Assembly (NCBI GenBank): GCA_964392345.1
Contig: CAYMPQ010000029.1
Coordinates: forward strand, 1 to 19,016
Reading direction: 5' to 3'
Origin: JAUVXY01 sp964392345
GTDB taxonomy: Bacteria > Actinomycetota > Humimicrobiia > Humimicrobiales > Humimicrobiaceae
DNA length: 19,016 nucleotides
Notes under the pieces: model-generated
What the model was told of the DNA's origin: nothing
Seen by the model: only the letters and a program-made list of their open reading frames with translations
Databases searched by the model: none
Translations under genes and position numbers: made by a program
Shown: positions 1-8,099 of the stretch, piece by piece
Layout: every line of letters starts with the position of its first letter
Numbering within the stretch: the first letter of the stretch is position 1

Positions 1-71
1 AGATAATAAATAAACCCATGCTATATTAGTATACAATGTATCTAAAATTAATATCAAAAGCATTTTTTACT

Positions 72-611
72 TTATAAAATTCCTTCAGGCTTGCAGCTGT
101 TTTCTAAGTTTAATAAAAACCTTTTTACCTTTTCTCCTCCTGAAAACTTGCCAATACTGCCATCACTCCTTATCACCCTGTGGCAGGGAACTGCAAGCAT
201 TAATGGATTTTTTCTCAAAGCTGAGCCAACTGCCCTGCAGGCACCGGAGTGGCCAATAAGCTCCGCTAACTTTTTGTAGCTAGTAGTTCCCCCGTAGGGG
301 ATAGAGGCGAGTTTATTCCATACTTTTCTTTCAAATTCCGTTCCCGCCAGAAACATATATTTAAAACCAATATTCCTGATTCTGCCTTCTAAGTAATCGT
401 TAACAGCAGTTTCAATTTTATTTGATTTTTTATCATTAAAAATTAGCTTATCTGAGCCCCCATATTCGTTTCTAAGTTTTTTTAAATACTGCAAGCAAGC
501 TGATCTGTTGTTCCCAATATACACAGCATTTATCTCATTATTTCTATCTGTCCACAAATAATACAAGGTGCCTATCCCGGTTTTAAATTTAGATCTTTCT
601 ATTGTAGCCAT
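72..611 (-). CDS. ogt: Methylated-DNA--protein-cysteine methyltransferase (O6-alkylguanine-DNA alkyltransferase)
   Basis: This enzyme repairs O6-alkylguanine in DNA by moving the alkyl group to its own cysteine in a single-use reaction in the cytoplasm. The C-terminal half shows the family core: a winged-helix segment with GTTSYKKLAELIG (about residues 108-120), SGACRAVGSALRKNP with the arginine finger region (122-136), and the active-site motif PCHRVI with Cys143, followed by GKFSGG (154-159). The N-terminal half (1-85) is a degenerate version of the usual N-terminal domain. I chose the ATG at 609-611, giving 179 residues, because GTAAGGG lies just upstream and family similarity begins there; an upstream in-frame start would add 27 hydrophobic residues that are simply the frame-shifted end of the upstream membrane protein gene. 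It overlaps that gene by 23 bases, so the two are probably translationally coupled. It has no known link to cobalamin. Confidence 0.93.
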   Translation of the reverse strand: MATIERSKFKTGIGTLYYLWTDRNNEINAVYIGNNRSACLQYLKKLRNEYGGSDKLIFNDKKSNKIETAVNDYLEGRIRNIGFKYMFLAGTEFERKVWNKLASIPYGGTTSYKKLAELIGHSGACRAVGSALRKNPLMLAVPCHRVIRSDGSIGKFSGGEKVKRFLLNLENSCKPEGIL

Positions 612-1254
612 GGCCCTTACAGGAATTTCTTTCCCTAATAAATAAAAGAGGAAATACAATATCACTTGTACAACATGGAACCCAGACTGCAATAAATAAA
701 AATATAAAGATTACAGCAGTAAAACCCCAATTTATAGCACCGCCCAGTGCCATAATAATATGGAACAGTGACGCCCATGTGCTCAAAAACACATGGCCGG
801 CATGTGGGATTTTTGTGGTAGGTTTAAAATAAGCTATGGCAATACCTAAAAAAGCTAAGGGGTTTACCAGCCACCATTTTTCAATAAAGCCTATGTGAAT
901 GCCTCTATTAGGCATGCTGAGCAGCACTTCCCCTAAATAAGGAATTATTGAATCGCTTAGCGTAGCTATTCCTACTGAGCCAAAATAACCAATCAAAATC
1001 ATTACCCAGATTTTCTGCCTTTTTTTGTTATTGACATAGAGAATGTACATTGCAGTAGTTGTAAATGCACTCAGCAATACATGCAGCGGGTGTAGGATAT
1101 AAAAAATATTATATGAAATATTAAAAGGAATATTATAGAAAACAGCCATAATAAGAATTCCTGTAAAGGCTCCTATAGCAGTAAACGGAATATGTTCTCT
1201 CAACTCTTTAATTATGATTTTGGTTTTTTCAACCTTTTTATCTGGCAAAGTCAC
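589..1254 (-). CDS. Polytopic membrane protein with conserved-looking His/Cys residues, function unknown
   Basis: I do not recognise a characterised family. The 221-residue protein has about six hydrophobic segments (roughly residues 22-41, 48-73, 83-102, 128-143, 154-173 and 176-206) and a charged Lys-rich N-terminus, so it is an inner-membrane protein without a cleavable signal. Motifs that look constrained are HPLHVLLSA (55-63), GIHIGFIEKWWLVNP (118-132), HAGHVFLSTWASLFH (151-165) and CCTSDIVFP (194-202). Several His and two adjacent Cys residues lie in or next to membrane segments, which would fit metal or haem binding, but that is inference. The start is GTG at 1252-1254, with a purine-rich AAGGGGAAG further upstream; the frame stays open upstream without an ATG, so the start is uncertain. 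The last 8 codons overlap the alkyltransferase start. It lies downstream of the cobalamin genes on the same strand, but 121 bases separate it from the gene before it. Confidence 0.8.
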   Translation of the reverse strand: MTLPDKKVEKTKIIIKELREHIPFTAIGAFTGILIMAVFYNIPFNISYNIFYILHPLHVLLSAFTTTAMYILYVNNKKRQKIWVMILIGYFGSVGIATLSDSIIPYLGEVLLSMPNRGIHIGFIEKWWLVNPLAFLGIAIAYFKPTTKIPHAGHVFLSTWASLFHIIMALGGAINWGFTAVIFIFLFIAVWVPCCTSDIVFPLLFIRERNSCKGHGYNRKI

Positions 1255-1375
1255 AACTTCTAAAGCTTCCCCTTTATTTTTAACTATTTTCTTTAATATG
1301 TATGATAGTATATATGTACAGACTAAGCTACATTAAGCAAAAACAATAAACTTATGCCGCTAAATTGTATTTTAC

Positions 1376-1570
1376 TTATCTGCTATTTATTTTAATAAAG
1401 TTTTCAATAGACCTATCATAAGTCTTCTCCGCCTTCTCATCAAAATAACATGCTGGCAGTTCACCATTCCGCCTGTGATAGGCAGTACATTCACAGCACA
1501 AGCCTTTCCTGGAGCAAGGCTCGTAGGTACAGTTGCAAACAACTAAATTTTCTTCTTTTCTACATTCCAT
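1376..1570 (-). CDS. Small cysteine-rich protein (DUF6485-like)
   Basis: This is a 64-residue soluble protein with eight cysteines at residues 3, 12, 14, 19, 25, 26, 28 and 41. The core reads CNCTYEPCSRKGLCCEC (12-28), then YHRRNGELPAC (31-41) and a helical tail KTYDRSIENFI (49-59). The pattern matches a small conserved family of anaerobic bacteria that I know as DUF6485; the name is from memory and was not checked by search. The Cys spacing suggests a bound zinc ion or Fe-S centre, but no function is established. I chose ATG 1568-1570 because AGAGGG lies about 8 bases upstream and the family begins MECKKEEN-like; the longer in-frame start at 1621 would add 17 basic residues unlike the family. 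It sits 141 bases downstream of cobO and 121 bases upstream of the membrane protein gene. Confidence 0.82.
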   Translation of the reverse strand: MECRKEENLVVCNCTYEPCSRKGLCCECTAYHRRNGELPACYFDEKAEKTYDRSIENFIKINSR

Positions 1571-1711
1571 AAATATATCCCTCTTTATGCTCCTTGTTAT
1601 TTTTACTGAATTAAATTTCATTCATCTATATTATTAATATTTTTTGATTATGTATGTTATTTTTAAAAAATAACTTTTCCAAACAAACAATTTTTTAGAT
1701 ACTGGGAAAAT

Positions 1712-2260
1712 TTAGTATTCAATTCCCTTTCTTGCCCTCTTTCCTTCATTAAAAGCATGCTTTATTTCTTTCATTTCAGTCACTGTGTCAGCAATATCTA
1801 TTAATTTTTTGGAAGCATTCCTGCCGGTAAGTATAATTGAAAGTTTCTCCGGCTTATTTATAATAATATTGGCTACTTCATTAGCGTCAAGTAAATTATA
1901 ATCAATTAAGTTATTTATCTCATCCAGCACAACTATATCATATAAGCCGCTCATTATTTTACCGCAAGCATATCTAAAAGACTTCAGTACATTATTCTTC
2001 TGCTCTTTTGTAGCTACTGGCTTTCCATCCTTAAATTTTATAAAACCTTCTCCCAATTGTTCTATTTCTACAAATGGCTTTAGCTTTTCTATGGCTTTAA
2101 GTTCACCAGTTTTTAGTGTTCCTTTTATGAACTGCAAAATTAAAATCTTCAAATTGTGTCCAGCTGCTCTTAAAGCCAGCCCCAAAGCTGCGGTAGTTTT
2201 TCCTTTACCATTACCAGTATAAATTATTACAAGACCTTTTTTATTATTATTGTTGTGCAA
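1712..2260 (-). CDS. cobO: Cob(I)alamin adenosyltransferase, CobO/CobA type (copy 1)
   Basis: The enzyme transfers the adenosyl group of ATP to cob(I)alamin or a cob(I)inamide precursor to make the Co-C bond. Its 182 residues show the CobA-type P-loop GNGKGKTT (16-23), the following AALGLALRAAGH (24-35), QFIKG (42-46), a Walker B-like DIVVLDEINN (about 109-118), LTGRNA, and the family C-terminus TEMKEIKHAFNEGKRARKGI. Length and motifs are normal for the family, which is distinct from PduO and EutT types. The start is TTG at 2258-2260; the only other in-frame option upstream before a stop is ATT, and no strong Shine-Dalgarno is visible, so the start is uncertain. It is the last gene of cobalamin unit B, 54 bases after cobQ. 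A second gene of the same family (9486-10013) opens the unit. Confidence 0.93.
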   Translation of the reverse strand: MHNNNNKKGLVIIYTGNGKGKTTAALGLALRAAGHNLKILILQFIKGTLKTGELKAIEKLKPFVEIEQLGEGFIKFKDGKPVATKEQKNNVLKSFRYACGKIMSGLYDIVVLDEINNLIDYNLLDANEVANIIINKPEKLSIILTGRNASKKLIDIADTVTEMKEIKHAFNEGKRARKGIEY

Positions 2261-2314
2261 TTTCTTATTGGAATATTTATTTTTTAAAATTTCTGCTCAG
2301 CACGCAACATCCTG

Positions 2315-4054
2315 TTACAACCCTGTCACTAAAATCCTATAAAGTAACTCCATATCCATATTTTCCCTAAAGACAGACGCCAACTTATCATACTGCTCTT
2401 CTTTAAAACTTTGATACGAATAAACTTCCGTCTTTTTAAAAGAGCTATTTTTAATATCTCCAAAATTACCTGAAATTTTTATATTATTCTTTGACCTTAC
2501 TAATTCTAACAGTATTTTTCTAAAAATAAAGTTGTCAAAAATTCCATGGATATATGTGCCAATAACTATTCCATTGTCTTTTTTCCCAAAGTATACAACT
2601 CCTTCATTGTCGCCATTATCACCACTTGCAGGCTTCCTTCCTATTGACATTATCCTGAAAAGAGGAAGCAGGTGACTCTGCTTGCCAGTTACAATTTTAG
2701 ATATGCCCATATGGATCTCATACCCTTTCATAATAGACGCGTCCATATCTGCATGGTTACAATTATCCTCCGGCACATAGCGAGGTGCATATTTATCTTT
2801 CACATCACTCTGGCAAATCAAACCAAGACTGCGCCACATACTTAAAACTTCAGGATTAAATTTAAAATTTACCTGACAGGTATTTTTGTCCTGCAAAAAT
2901 TCTGTACATATTCCCAGAAGTCCCATCCCATCTATGCTGTTAGCTCCAGCTGACTCAGTTTTATACCTGTCTATTATTTTTTCCCCTAAAATCTGATACC
3001 CCCCGCAGATTCCTATTACAACTGCACCTTTCCTGTATTGTCTTTTTACCTCTTCTTCAATGCCTGTTTTTCTTAGATATAAAAGATCGCTAATGGTGCT
3101 TTTGCTTCCAGGAATTATTATAAGATGAGGGCTTAGCAGTTTTAGATCTTCTCTTTTTTTTATATATACAAGACTTACGTTCTTTTCCAGCTCAAGAGCA
3201 TTAAAATCAGTAAAATTAGAAATGTGAGGCAGATAAATTACTCCTATTCTGATTAGATTATCCTCTTTATCAGACTGGCTAAAGTCCAAAGTTGATTTTT
3301 TTTCCTTTTCACGCTCAAGGTTAACAGAATCTTCTTCTTCTATATAAATATCCCTAAAATAAGGAATGGTCCCTATAACTGGAATTCTTAACTTTTTTGC
3401 AATATAGTCATTCCCGGGCTCAAGAAGTTTTATATCACCCCTAAATTTATTGACCAGAAGCCCCCTTATATATTTTCTATAATTTCCTGGCAGTAATTTA
3501 ACCGTTCCGTAAAAGCTTGCAAACACACCGCCCTTATCAACATCTCCTACCAATATTACAGGGGAACCGGCAATTTCAGCTGTCCTCATATTTACAATAT
3601 CATTTTTAAGCAGATTTATTTCAGCAGGGCTTCCTGCCCCTTCTATGACAATAACATCAAATTTCTTTTTTAAATCATCCAGTATTTCTTTAATTTTATT
3701 TAAAAAATAAACCTTCTTTTCGTTATATTCTGCTGCGCTCATATTTTTAACAACTTTCCCCATAAATATAATCTGTGCCTGTGTATCAGCAGTAGGTTTT
3801 ATCAGTATCGGGTTCATATAGACTTCAGGTTCCAGCCCGCATGCTTCTGCCTGTACCACCTGAGCCCTCCCCATCTCACCACCGCTGGCAGTGACATATG
3901 AATTTAATGCCATATTCTGAGACTTGAATGGACATACCCTGTACCCATCCTGCTTCAATATCCTGCAGATTGCAGCAGTCGCGATACTTTTCCCAACATG
4001 GGAGCCAGTTCCCTGTATCATTATGGATTTTTTATTTATTTTTTTTGTTCCCAT
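2315..4054 (-). CDS. cobQ: Cobyric acid synthase
   Basis: CobQ (also CbiP) amidates four carboxyl groups of adenosylcobyrinic acid a,c-diamide, using glutamine and ATP, to give adenosylcobyric acid. The N-terminal ATPase domain begins with GTGSHVGKS (15-23), then FKSQNMALNSYVT (43-55) and the DVDKGGVFAS segment (171-180). The C-terminal type I glutamine amidotransferase domain has IIPGSKSTISDL (313-324), the nucleophile Cys350 in GICGGYQ, and a catalytic His503 in YIHGIFDN. At 579 residues it is longer than the roughly 500 usual for the family. The extra length is mainly a charged stretch at about 238-265 and an insertion at about 395-440 just before GYEIHMG (444-450). Both keep frame and catalytic residues, so the enzyme looks intact. 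The start ATG has no good Shine-Dalgarno; MIQGTGSHVGKS (residue 12) is an alternative start. It follows btuD by 29 bases. Confidence 0.95.
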   Translation of the reverse strand: MGTKKINKKSIMIQGTGSHVGKSIATAAICRILKQDGYRVCPFKSQNMALNSYVTASGGEMGRAQVVQAEACGLEPEVYMNPILIKPTADTQAQIIFMGKVVKNMSAAEYNEKKVYFLNKIKEILDDLKKKFDVIVIEGAGSPAEINLLKNDIVNMRTAEIAGSPVILVGDVDKGGVFASFYGTVKLLPGNYRKYIRGLLVNKFRGDIKLLEPGNDYIAKKLRIPVIGTIPYFRDIYIEEEDSVNLEREKEKKSTLDFSQSDKEDNLIRIGVIYLPHISNFTDFNALELEKNVSLVYIKKREDLKLLSPHLIIIPGSKSTISDLLYLRKTGIEEEVKRQYRKGAVVIGICGGYQILGEKIIDRYKTESAGANSIDGMGLLGICTEFLQDKNTCQVNFKFNPEVLSMWRSLGLICQSDVKDKYAPRYVPEDNCNHADMDASIMKGYEIHMGISKIVTGKQSHLLPLFRIMSIGRKPASGDNGDNEGVVYFGKKDNGIVIGTYIHGIFDNFIFRKILLELVRSKNNIKISGNFGDIKNSSFKKTEVYSYQSFKEEQYDKLASVFRENMDMELLYRILVTGL

Positions 4055-4083
4055 AAAATTTTAAAAATATATAAGAATTATTT

Positions 4084-5376
4084 TTATTTTACAGTTTTAA
4101 TTATTTGATCTATGGATTCAACAACAACTGCACCCTTTGCAATTATTTTCTCATATAACTTACTGGCTTTTCCACCAGTATGGTCTCTTTTCTCAATATC
4201 TCTTGCATTTATAACGATAACTTTTTTCCCAAAGTCCAGTGCCTCTTTCACAGACACAAGATTTGAAAAATTACCGTGGCCAAATTCAACATCAGGTAAA
4301 ATAATAACATCACTTGATTTAATAAATTCCAGGTTTTTATTTTGTGAATAAAAGCTTATGGGCGAAAAAGGAGCTTCGCTTACATAAGAAATACCAAGCG
4401 TTTCTGCAGTACTGAGATCTGTATCCAGTGTATTAACCACCCCGCAGGATACCGGGTAGCCATAACTATAAAGCAGATTTAAAACAGGTGAGGCAGCTCC
4501 GCCTCCGCCTATTACATGGACCTTAACTTCCCTATTCTCTTTTTTGGAAATTTCATCTATATCATAGGAAGAAGTAAATAACGGGCTCACATAAAGCTTC
4601 CCGGTAAACGGATTTTTACCAACATAAACATCACTATTGAATACCCTTTTTATATTTTCCCTGTTTATTGTATCTGCTATATCCCCAAAGCTAAAAATTT
4701 TCCCTTCCTTCAGCAGCATAGCTTTTTTGCTGTACTGAATTGCTAAATTTATATCATGAAAAACTCCTACAATAGTTTTACCATCTATAGCATTCAGCTT
4801 AAAAAATAAATCCATGAGTTCAATCTGAAAATTAATATCCAGGTGAGCCGTGGGCTCATCTAAAAGCAATATTGGAGTGTCCTGAACAAGAGCCTGCGCT
4901 ATTACTACCCTCTGTTTTTCTCCCCCGGATAATTCATTGAACTTTTTGTCATAGAATTCTGCTACTTTCGTTTTTTCCATAACTTTTCGTACTACATCCA
5001 AGTCTTCCTTTTTTTCTCCTTCAAATCTTGACAGATAAGGATATCTGCCCATCGTGACTATCTCACCAACTGAAAAGTTAAAGCCTGGGTCAGTATACTG
5101 CGGAACAACTGCAACCAATTTTGCAACTTCCCGCGATGGCAAATCTTTAACATCTCTGCCCTTAATTATTATTTTCCCTTGATAATCTTTTAAGACCTTG
5201 CTGATTATGTTAATTAAAGTAGTTTTGCCTGATCCGTTTGGCCCTAAAACAGAAATAAAGTTTCCTTCTTCCACATTAAAGCAAATATTATTTAATACTT
5301 TTACTTCATCATAAGAAAAGCTCAAATTTTCAATTGATAAAATACTATTGCTGTTCATATTTTTAACATCGTTCAT
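4084..5376 (-). CDS. btuD: Cobalamin/corrinoid ABC transporter ATPase with extra C-terminal domain
   Basis: This cytoplasmic ATPase should power corrinoid import with BtuC and BtuF. Residues 11-265 form a standard ABC domain: Walker A GPNGSGKTT (45-53), Q-loop VVPQY (90-94), signature LSGGEKQR (149-156), Walker B ILLLDEPTAHLD (169-180) and H-loop His207 in GVFHDIN. After a short linker the protein continues for about 147 residues (284-430) with a separate alpha/beta domain starting KVHVIGGGGAASPVLNLL, a glycine-rich turn typical of Rossmann-like folds, then VSCGVVNTLDTDLSTAETLG and SSDVIILPDVEFGHGN. This more than half-length addition is absent from Escherichia coli BtuD. Its job is unknown; nucleotide or corrinoid sensing would be inference. 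The FecCD/HemV/BtuD family also includes siderophore and haem ATPases; cobalamin is assigned from the riboswitch-led operon. Its start lies 24 bases after the btuC stop, with AGGA about 14 bases upstream. Confidence 0.93.
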   Translation of the reverse strand: MNDVKNMNSNSILSIENLSFSYDEVKVLNNICFNVEEGNFISVLGPNGSGKTTLINIISKVLKDYQGKIIIKGRDVKDLPSREVAKLVAVVPQYTDPGFNFSVGEIVTMGRYPYLSRFEGEKKEDLDVVRKVMEKTKVAEFYDKKFNELSGGEKQRVVIAQALVQDTPILLLDEPTAHLDINFQIELMDLFFKLNAIDGKTIVGVFHDINLAIQYSKKAMLLKEGKIFSFGDIADTINRENIKRVFNSDVYVGKNPFTGKLYVSPLFTSSYDIDEISKKENREVKVHVIGGGGAASPVLNLLYSYGYPVSCGVVNTLDTDLSTAETLGISYVSEAPFSPISFYSQNKNLEFIKSSDVIILPDVEFGHGNFSNLVSVKEALDFGKKVIVINARDIEKRDHTGGKASKLYEKIIAKGAVVVESIDQIIKTVK

Positions 5377-5400
5377 ATTTATAAATTTGTTCCTAAAAAA

Positions 5401-6444
5401 TTAAAAAACTTTTCTTTTAGATCTTATAAGCAAATACAGAAAAAATGGAACACCGACAATAGACGTTATTATCCCCACAGGTATTTCTCTTGGTGTTAAA
5501 ATAGTTCTGGCAAGAGTATCAGATGCCAGCAGAACAATTCCTCCGGCAATAGCAGACGTGGGATATAATATTTTATGATCGGGTCCAACAATAAGTCTTA
5601 AAATATGCGGGGTAATTAAACCAACAAATCCTATAATGCCGCTTACCGAAACAGCAGCAGCAGCTATCAGCGAAGCAAGAACTAAAAGTATCTTTTTTGT
5701 CCTCTCCGTCTGAACCCCTATCTGAGAAGCTCTTTCATCACCTAAAGAAATTATATTCAAGTCTCTCATGTAAAAACTAGAAATTACTAAAAGGATAATA
5801 ATAATCGGAGCAATTACAAAAAACTGCTGCCAGGTAGCTGCAGTTAATCCTCCCATTAACCAGAATATTACCTTTGCCAGATCATGCGCCCTAAATATTA
5901 GGATAAATGAATTAAGGGCACTCAAAAGCGCACTCAGGGCAACACCCGCAAGAAGCAGGGTGAGCACAGAAGTTTTATTTCTTATACGGGATATATTATA
6001 GACCAGAAATGTCACCGCTATGGCGCCTAAAAAAGCAAAGATGCTGGTGCAGGATATATTTAATAACCTAATGCCAGTTGTAAACAAAAGACCAATCGTA
6101 GCCCCGAAGGAAGCTCCGGCCGAAACCCCTATTATGTATGGATCTGCCATAGGATTTCTAAATATGCCCTGGAAAATTACTCCTGCGCTTGCAAGAGCTA
6201 TGCCTACAAATATGGCCACAAAGATTCTTGGAAGTCTTATCTGCGAAATTATGGCAAAGCTTCGGGGATCAATACTGTCGGCATCAACAAAAAAACTAAC
6301 TGACGGTATAAGGCTTCCAATAATAATTGTAGTTTCTTTGATGCTTAAATTTGCAGAACCAACAGAAGAAGCAAAAATAACCAGCAAAATCAGCATAATT
6401 ATTAATATTAATGTATATTTTAATGTTCTATTAATAATTTTCAT
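5401..6444 (-). CDS. btuC: Cobalamin ABC transporter permease (FecCD family)
   Basis: This is the membrane-spanning subunit of the type II importer formed with BtuD and BtuF. The 347-residue length and about ten hydrophobic segments match the FecCD/BtuC family. Diagnostic stretches are RLPR (70-73), GVIFQGIFRNPMADPYIIG (88-106) followed by VSAGASFGA, the cytoplasmic ATPase-coupling loop around LGDERASQIGV (about 235), and GFVGLITPHILRLIVGPDH in the C-terminal third followed by DTLART. The start ATG at 6442-6444 precedes a typical first membrane helix, but no close Shine-Dalgarno is visible. It is followed directly by btuD. The 123-base space before it, after the real cobS stop, holds no feature I can support. 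Family members also carry siderophores or haem; context makes corrinoid the likely substrate. Confidence 0.94.
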   Translation of the reverse strand: MKIINRTLKYTLILIIMLILLVIFASSVGSANLSIKETTIIIGSLIPSVSFFVDADSIDPRSFAIISQIRLPRIFVAIFVGIALASAGVIFQGIFRNPMADPYIIGVSAGASFGATIGLLFTTGIRLLNISCTSIFAFLGAIAVTFLVYNISRIRNKTSVLTLLLAGVALSALLSALNSFILIFRAHDLAKVIFWLMGGLTAATWQQFFVIAPIIIILLVISSFYMRDLNIISLGDERASQIGVQTERTKKILLVLASLIAAAAVSVSGIIGFVGLITPHILRLIVGPDHKILYPTSAIAGGIVLLASDTLARTILTPREIPVGIITSIVGVPFFLYLLIRSKRKVF

Positions 6445-6567
6445 ATATCAAATATCTGAGAATAAACCCTCAAAATAACAATACTATAAATTTTTTAAAG
6501 CATAATAAAATTTAGAATTAAGCACCAGTAACTTTATTGTTTAACACAGCTGCATTGCTGGATTATT

Positions 6568-7454
6568 TCAAATAAACTTTATACACAGGTAGCTGATAAA
6601 CAAATAAAATATCTCAACAATTATGCAAATACCGCCGAGAATATCTCCAGTAACACCGCCTATCCTTCTGGTAAAGAACTTGCCTGCCANNNNNNNNNNN
6701 NNNNNNNNNNNNNNNNNNNNNNNNNNNNNNNNNNNNNNNNNNNNNNNNNNNNNNNNNNNNNNNNNNNNNNNNNNNNNNNNNNNNNNNNNCCAATCTTAAG
6801 GTATACCCAATCTAATGTCCCACCTGCACTATCTCCTGAAAAAACTCCTGCCAGAGTCATTCCCAGCATAAATAGTACTATCGTATAAAAAGCCGATATA
6901 ATAAAAATTTTTTTATTATTTTCGCTAACAAAAAGAACAGCAAGGCTGCCTTCTTTTTTTGCGGTGCTGTATCTGCTAAATAGATAAAGCATGCTTAATC
7001 TTCCAAAAACAGGCATAAAAATAAGTACTGCTAAGAAAGTAACTAAATTTTTTGAATTAAGCAGCGCAATATAATAAATAAAGCCAATTTTTAGAGCAAT
7101 TGAAAAAATTATTGAAAGTATGCCAAAAACCCCGACATCACTTTTTTTCATAATCTCCAAAATTTTATTTTTTTCAGTTTTACCTGAGAATACTCCGTCA
7201 AACATATCTGCAAGACCATCATAGTGAAGGCCTCCGGTAAATATAATTTCAAACCCAACAGTTAAAATAACTGCTAAAGTCAGAGGAAATATATAGCTGG
7301 CAGCAACATAAAATAGCGAAATAGCTATGCCCACCAGCAATCCTATTATGGGAAAATAAATTAGAGATTTTGAAAATTGTTCTTTTTTTAAAAAAAACTT
7401 TTCAGGAATTTTTATTATTGTTAAAAATCCTAAAGCATTTAAAAAATTTATCAT
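6568..7454 (-). CDS. cobS: Adenosylcobinamide-GDP ribazoletransferase (cobalamin-5'-phosphate synthase), interrupted by assembly gap
   Basis: CobS is an integral membrane enzyme that joins adenosylcobinamide-GDP and alpha-ribazole (or its phosphate) in the last step of nucleotide loop assembly. The signature TGGLHYDGLADMFDGVFSG is at residues 73-91, followed by KKSDVGVFG (103-111) and several hydrophobic helices. The 100-N block at 6690-6789 cuts the gene. Reading straight through those Ns gives a premature stop, but two bases along, the minus strand below 6688 reads AGKFFTRRIGGVTGDILGG and then a hydrophobic helix to a TGA at 6568-6570. This is the conserved CobS C-terminus. I therefore set the end at 6568 and infer that the missing length is not 100 bases but some number leaving remainder 2 on division by 3. 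The gene is probably intact in the organism. It follows cobU by 60 bases. Confidence 0.92.
6690..6789. other. Assembly gap of 100 Ns inside cobS
   Basis: Exactly 100 Ns, the usual placeholder for a scaffold gap of unknown size. The cobS frame on the two sides is not compatible with 100 missing bases, which confirms that the length is nominal. Confidence 0.97.
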
Positions 7455-7514
7455 TTTATTAGTATCTTGCTAATATTTTTATATTATTTTTGTTTACAGC
7501 TGTTTTTTTTCTTC

Positions 7515-8099
7515 TTACTTTAATTTTTGCTTAAGACCTGCCACAAAGAAATAAACCTCGTCGGAACAAGCAGCTATTTTCTTATTTACAGCACCAATCA
7601 AATCCCTGAATATTCTTCCAAACGGATAGTAGGGCACAACTCCCGATCCAACTTCGTTAGAAACAATAATTATATTTAAACTGCTTTCCTTTATAATTTT
7701 CAAAAAACCATCAAAAAACAGTGTGACTTCTTTCTCTATCGCTTTTTCTACTTCGTTGCGGATGACTTCAATGTTTTCAAGGTGATATTTATAGATAATC
7801 CTAAAAAGTAAATTTGTAATACAATCAATTAAAATAACATCAATTTTTTGTCTGGTGATTTGATTAAAAATATTTTTAAATCCTTGAATTCCAATATCAT
7901 TTTCAGAAATTTCATAGGTCTTCCAGTTCTTGGGCCTTCTTTTTTTATGAATTTCTATTCTTTTTTCCATTTCAACGTCAGTTACTTCTGACGTTGCAAT
8001 GTATGCCACTCTATCTGATAACAAAGAAGCCAGCTTTTCTGAGTATTCACTTTTGCCGCTCCTTGCACCACCAATTAAAAAAACTACTTTACCCAACAT
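7515..8099 (-). CDS. cobU: Adenosylcobinamide kinase / adenosylcobinamide-phosphate guanylyltransferase
   Basis: CobU phosphorylates adenosylcobinamide and then transfers GMP to give adenosylcobinamide-GDP, the substrate of CobS. The 194 residues carry the P-loop GGARSGKS (10-17), the RIEIHKKRRPKNW motif (47-59), in which His51 corresponds to the guanylylated histidine of the family, a Walker B-like VILIDCITNLL, and VSNEVGSGVVPYYPFGR in the C-terminal half. Length and motifs are normal. The start ATG at 8097-8099 has GAGG about 5 bases upstream, a good Shine-Dalgarno. The upstream 168 bases before it (after btuF) are very AT-rich with no gene. It is followed by cobS, its partner in the pathway. 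Confidence 0.96.
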   Translation of the reverse strand: MLGKVVFLIGGARSGKSEYSEKLASLLSDRVAYIATSEVTDVEMEKRIEIHKKRRPKNWKTYEISENDIGIQGFKNIFNQITRQKIDVILIDCITNLLFRIIYKYHLENIEVIRNEVEKAIEKEVTLFFDGFLKIIKESSLNIIIVSNEVGSGVVPYYPFGRIFRDLIGAVNKKIAACSDEVYFFVAGLKQKLK

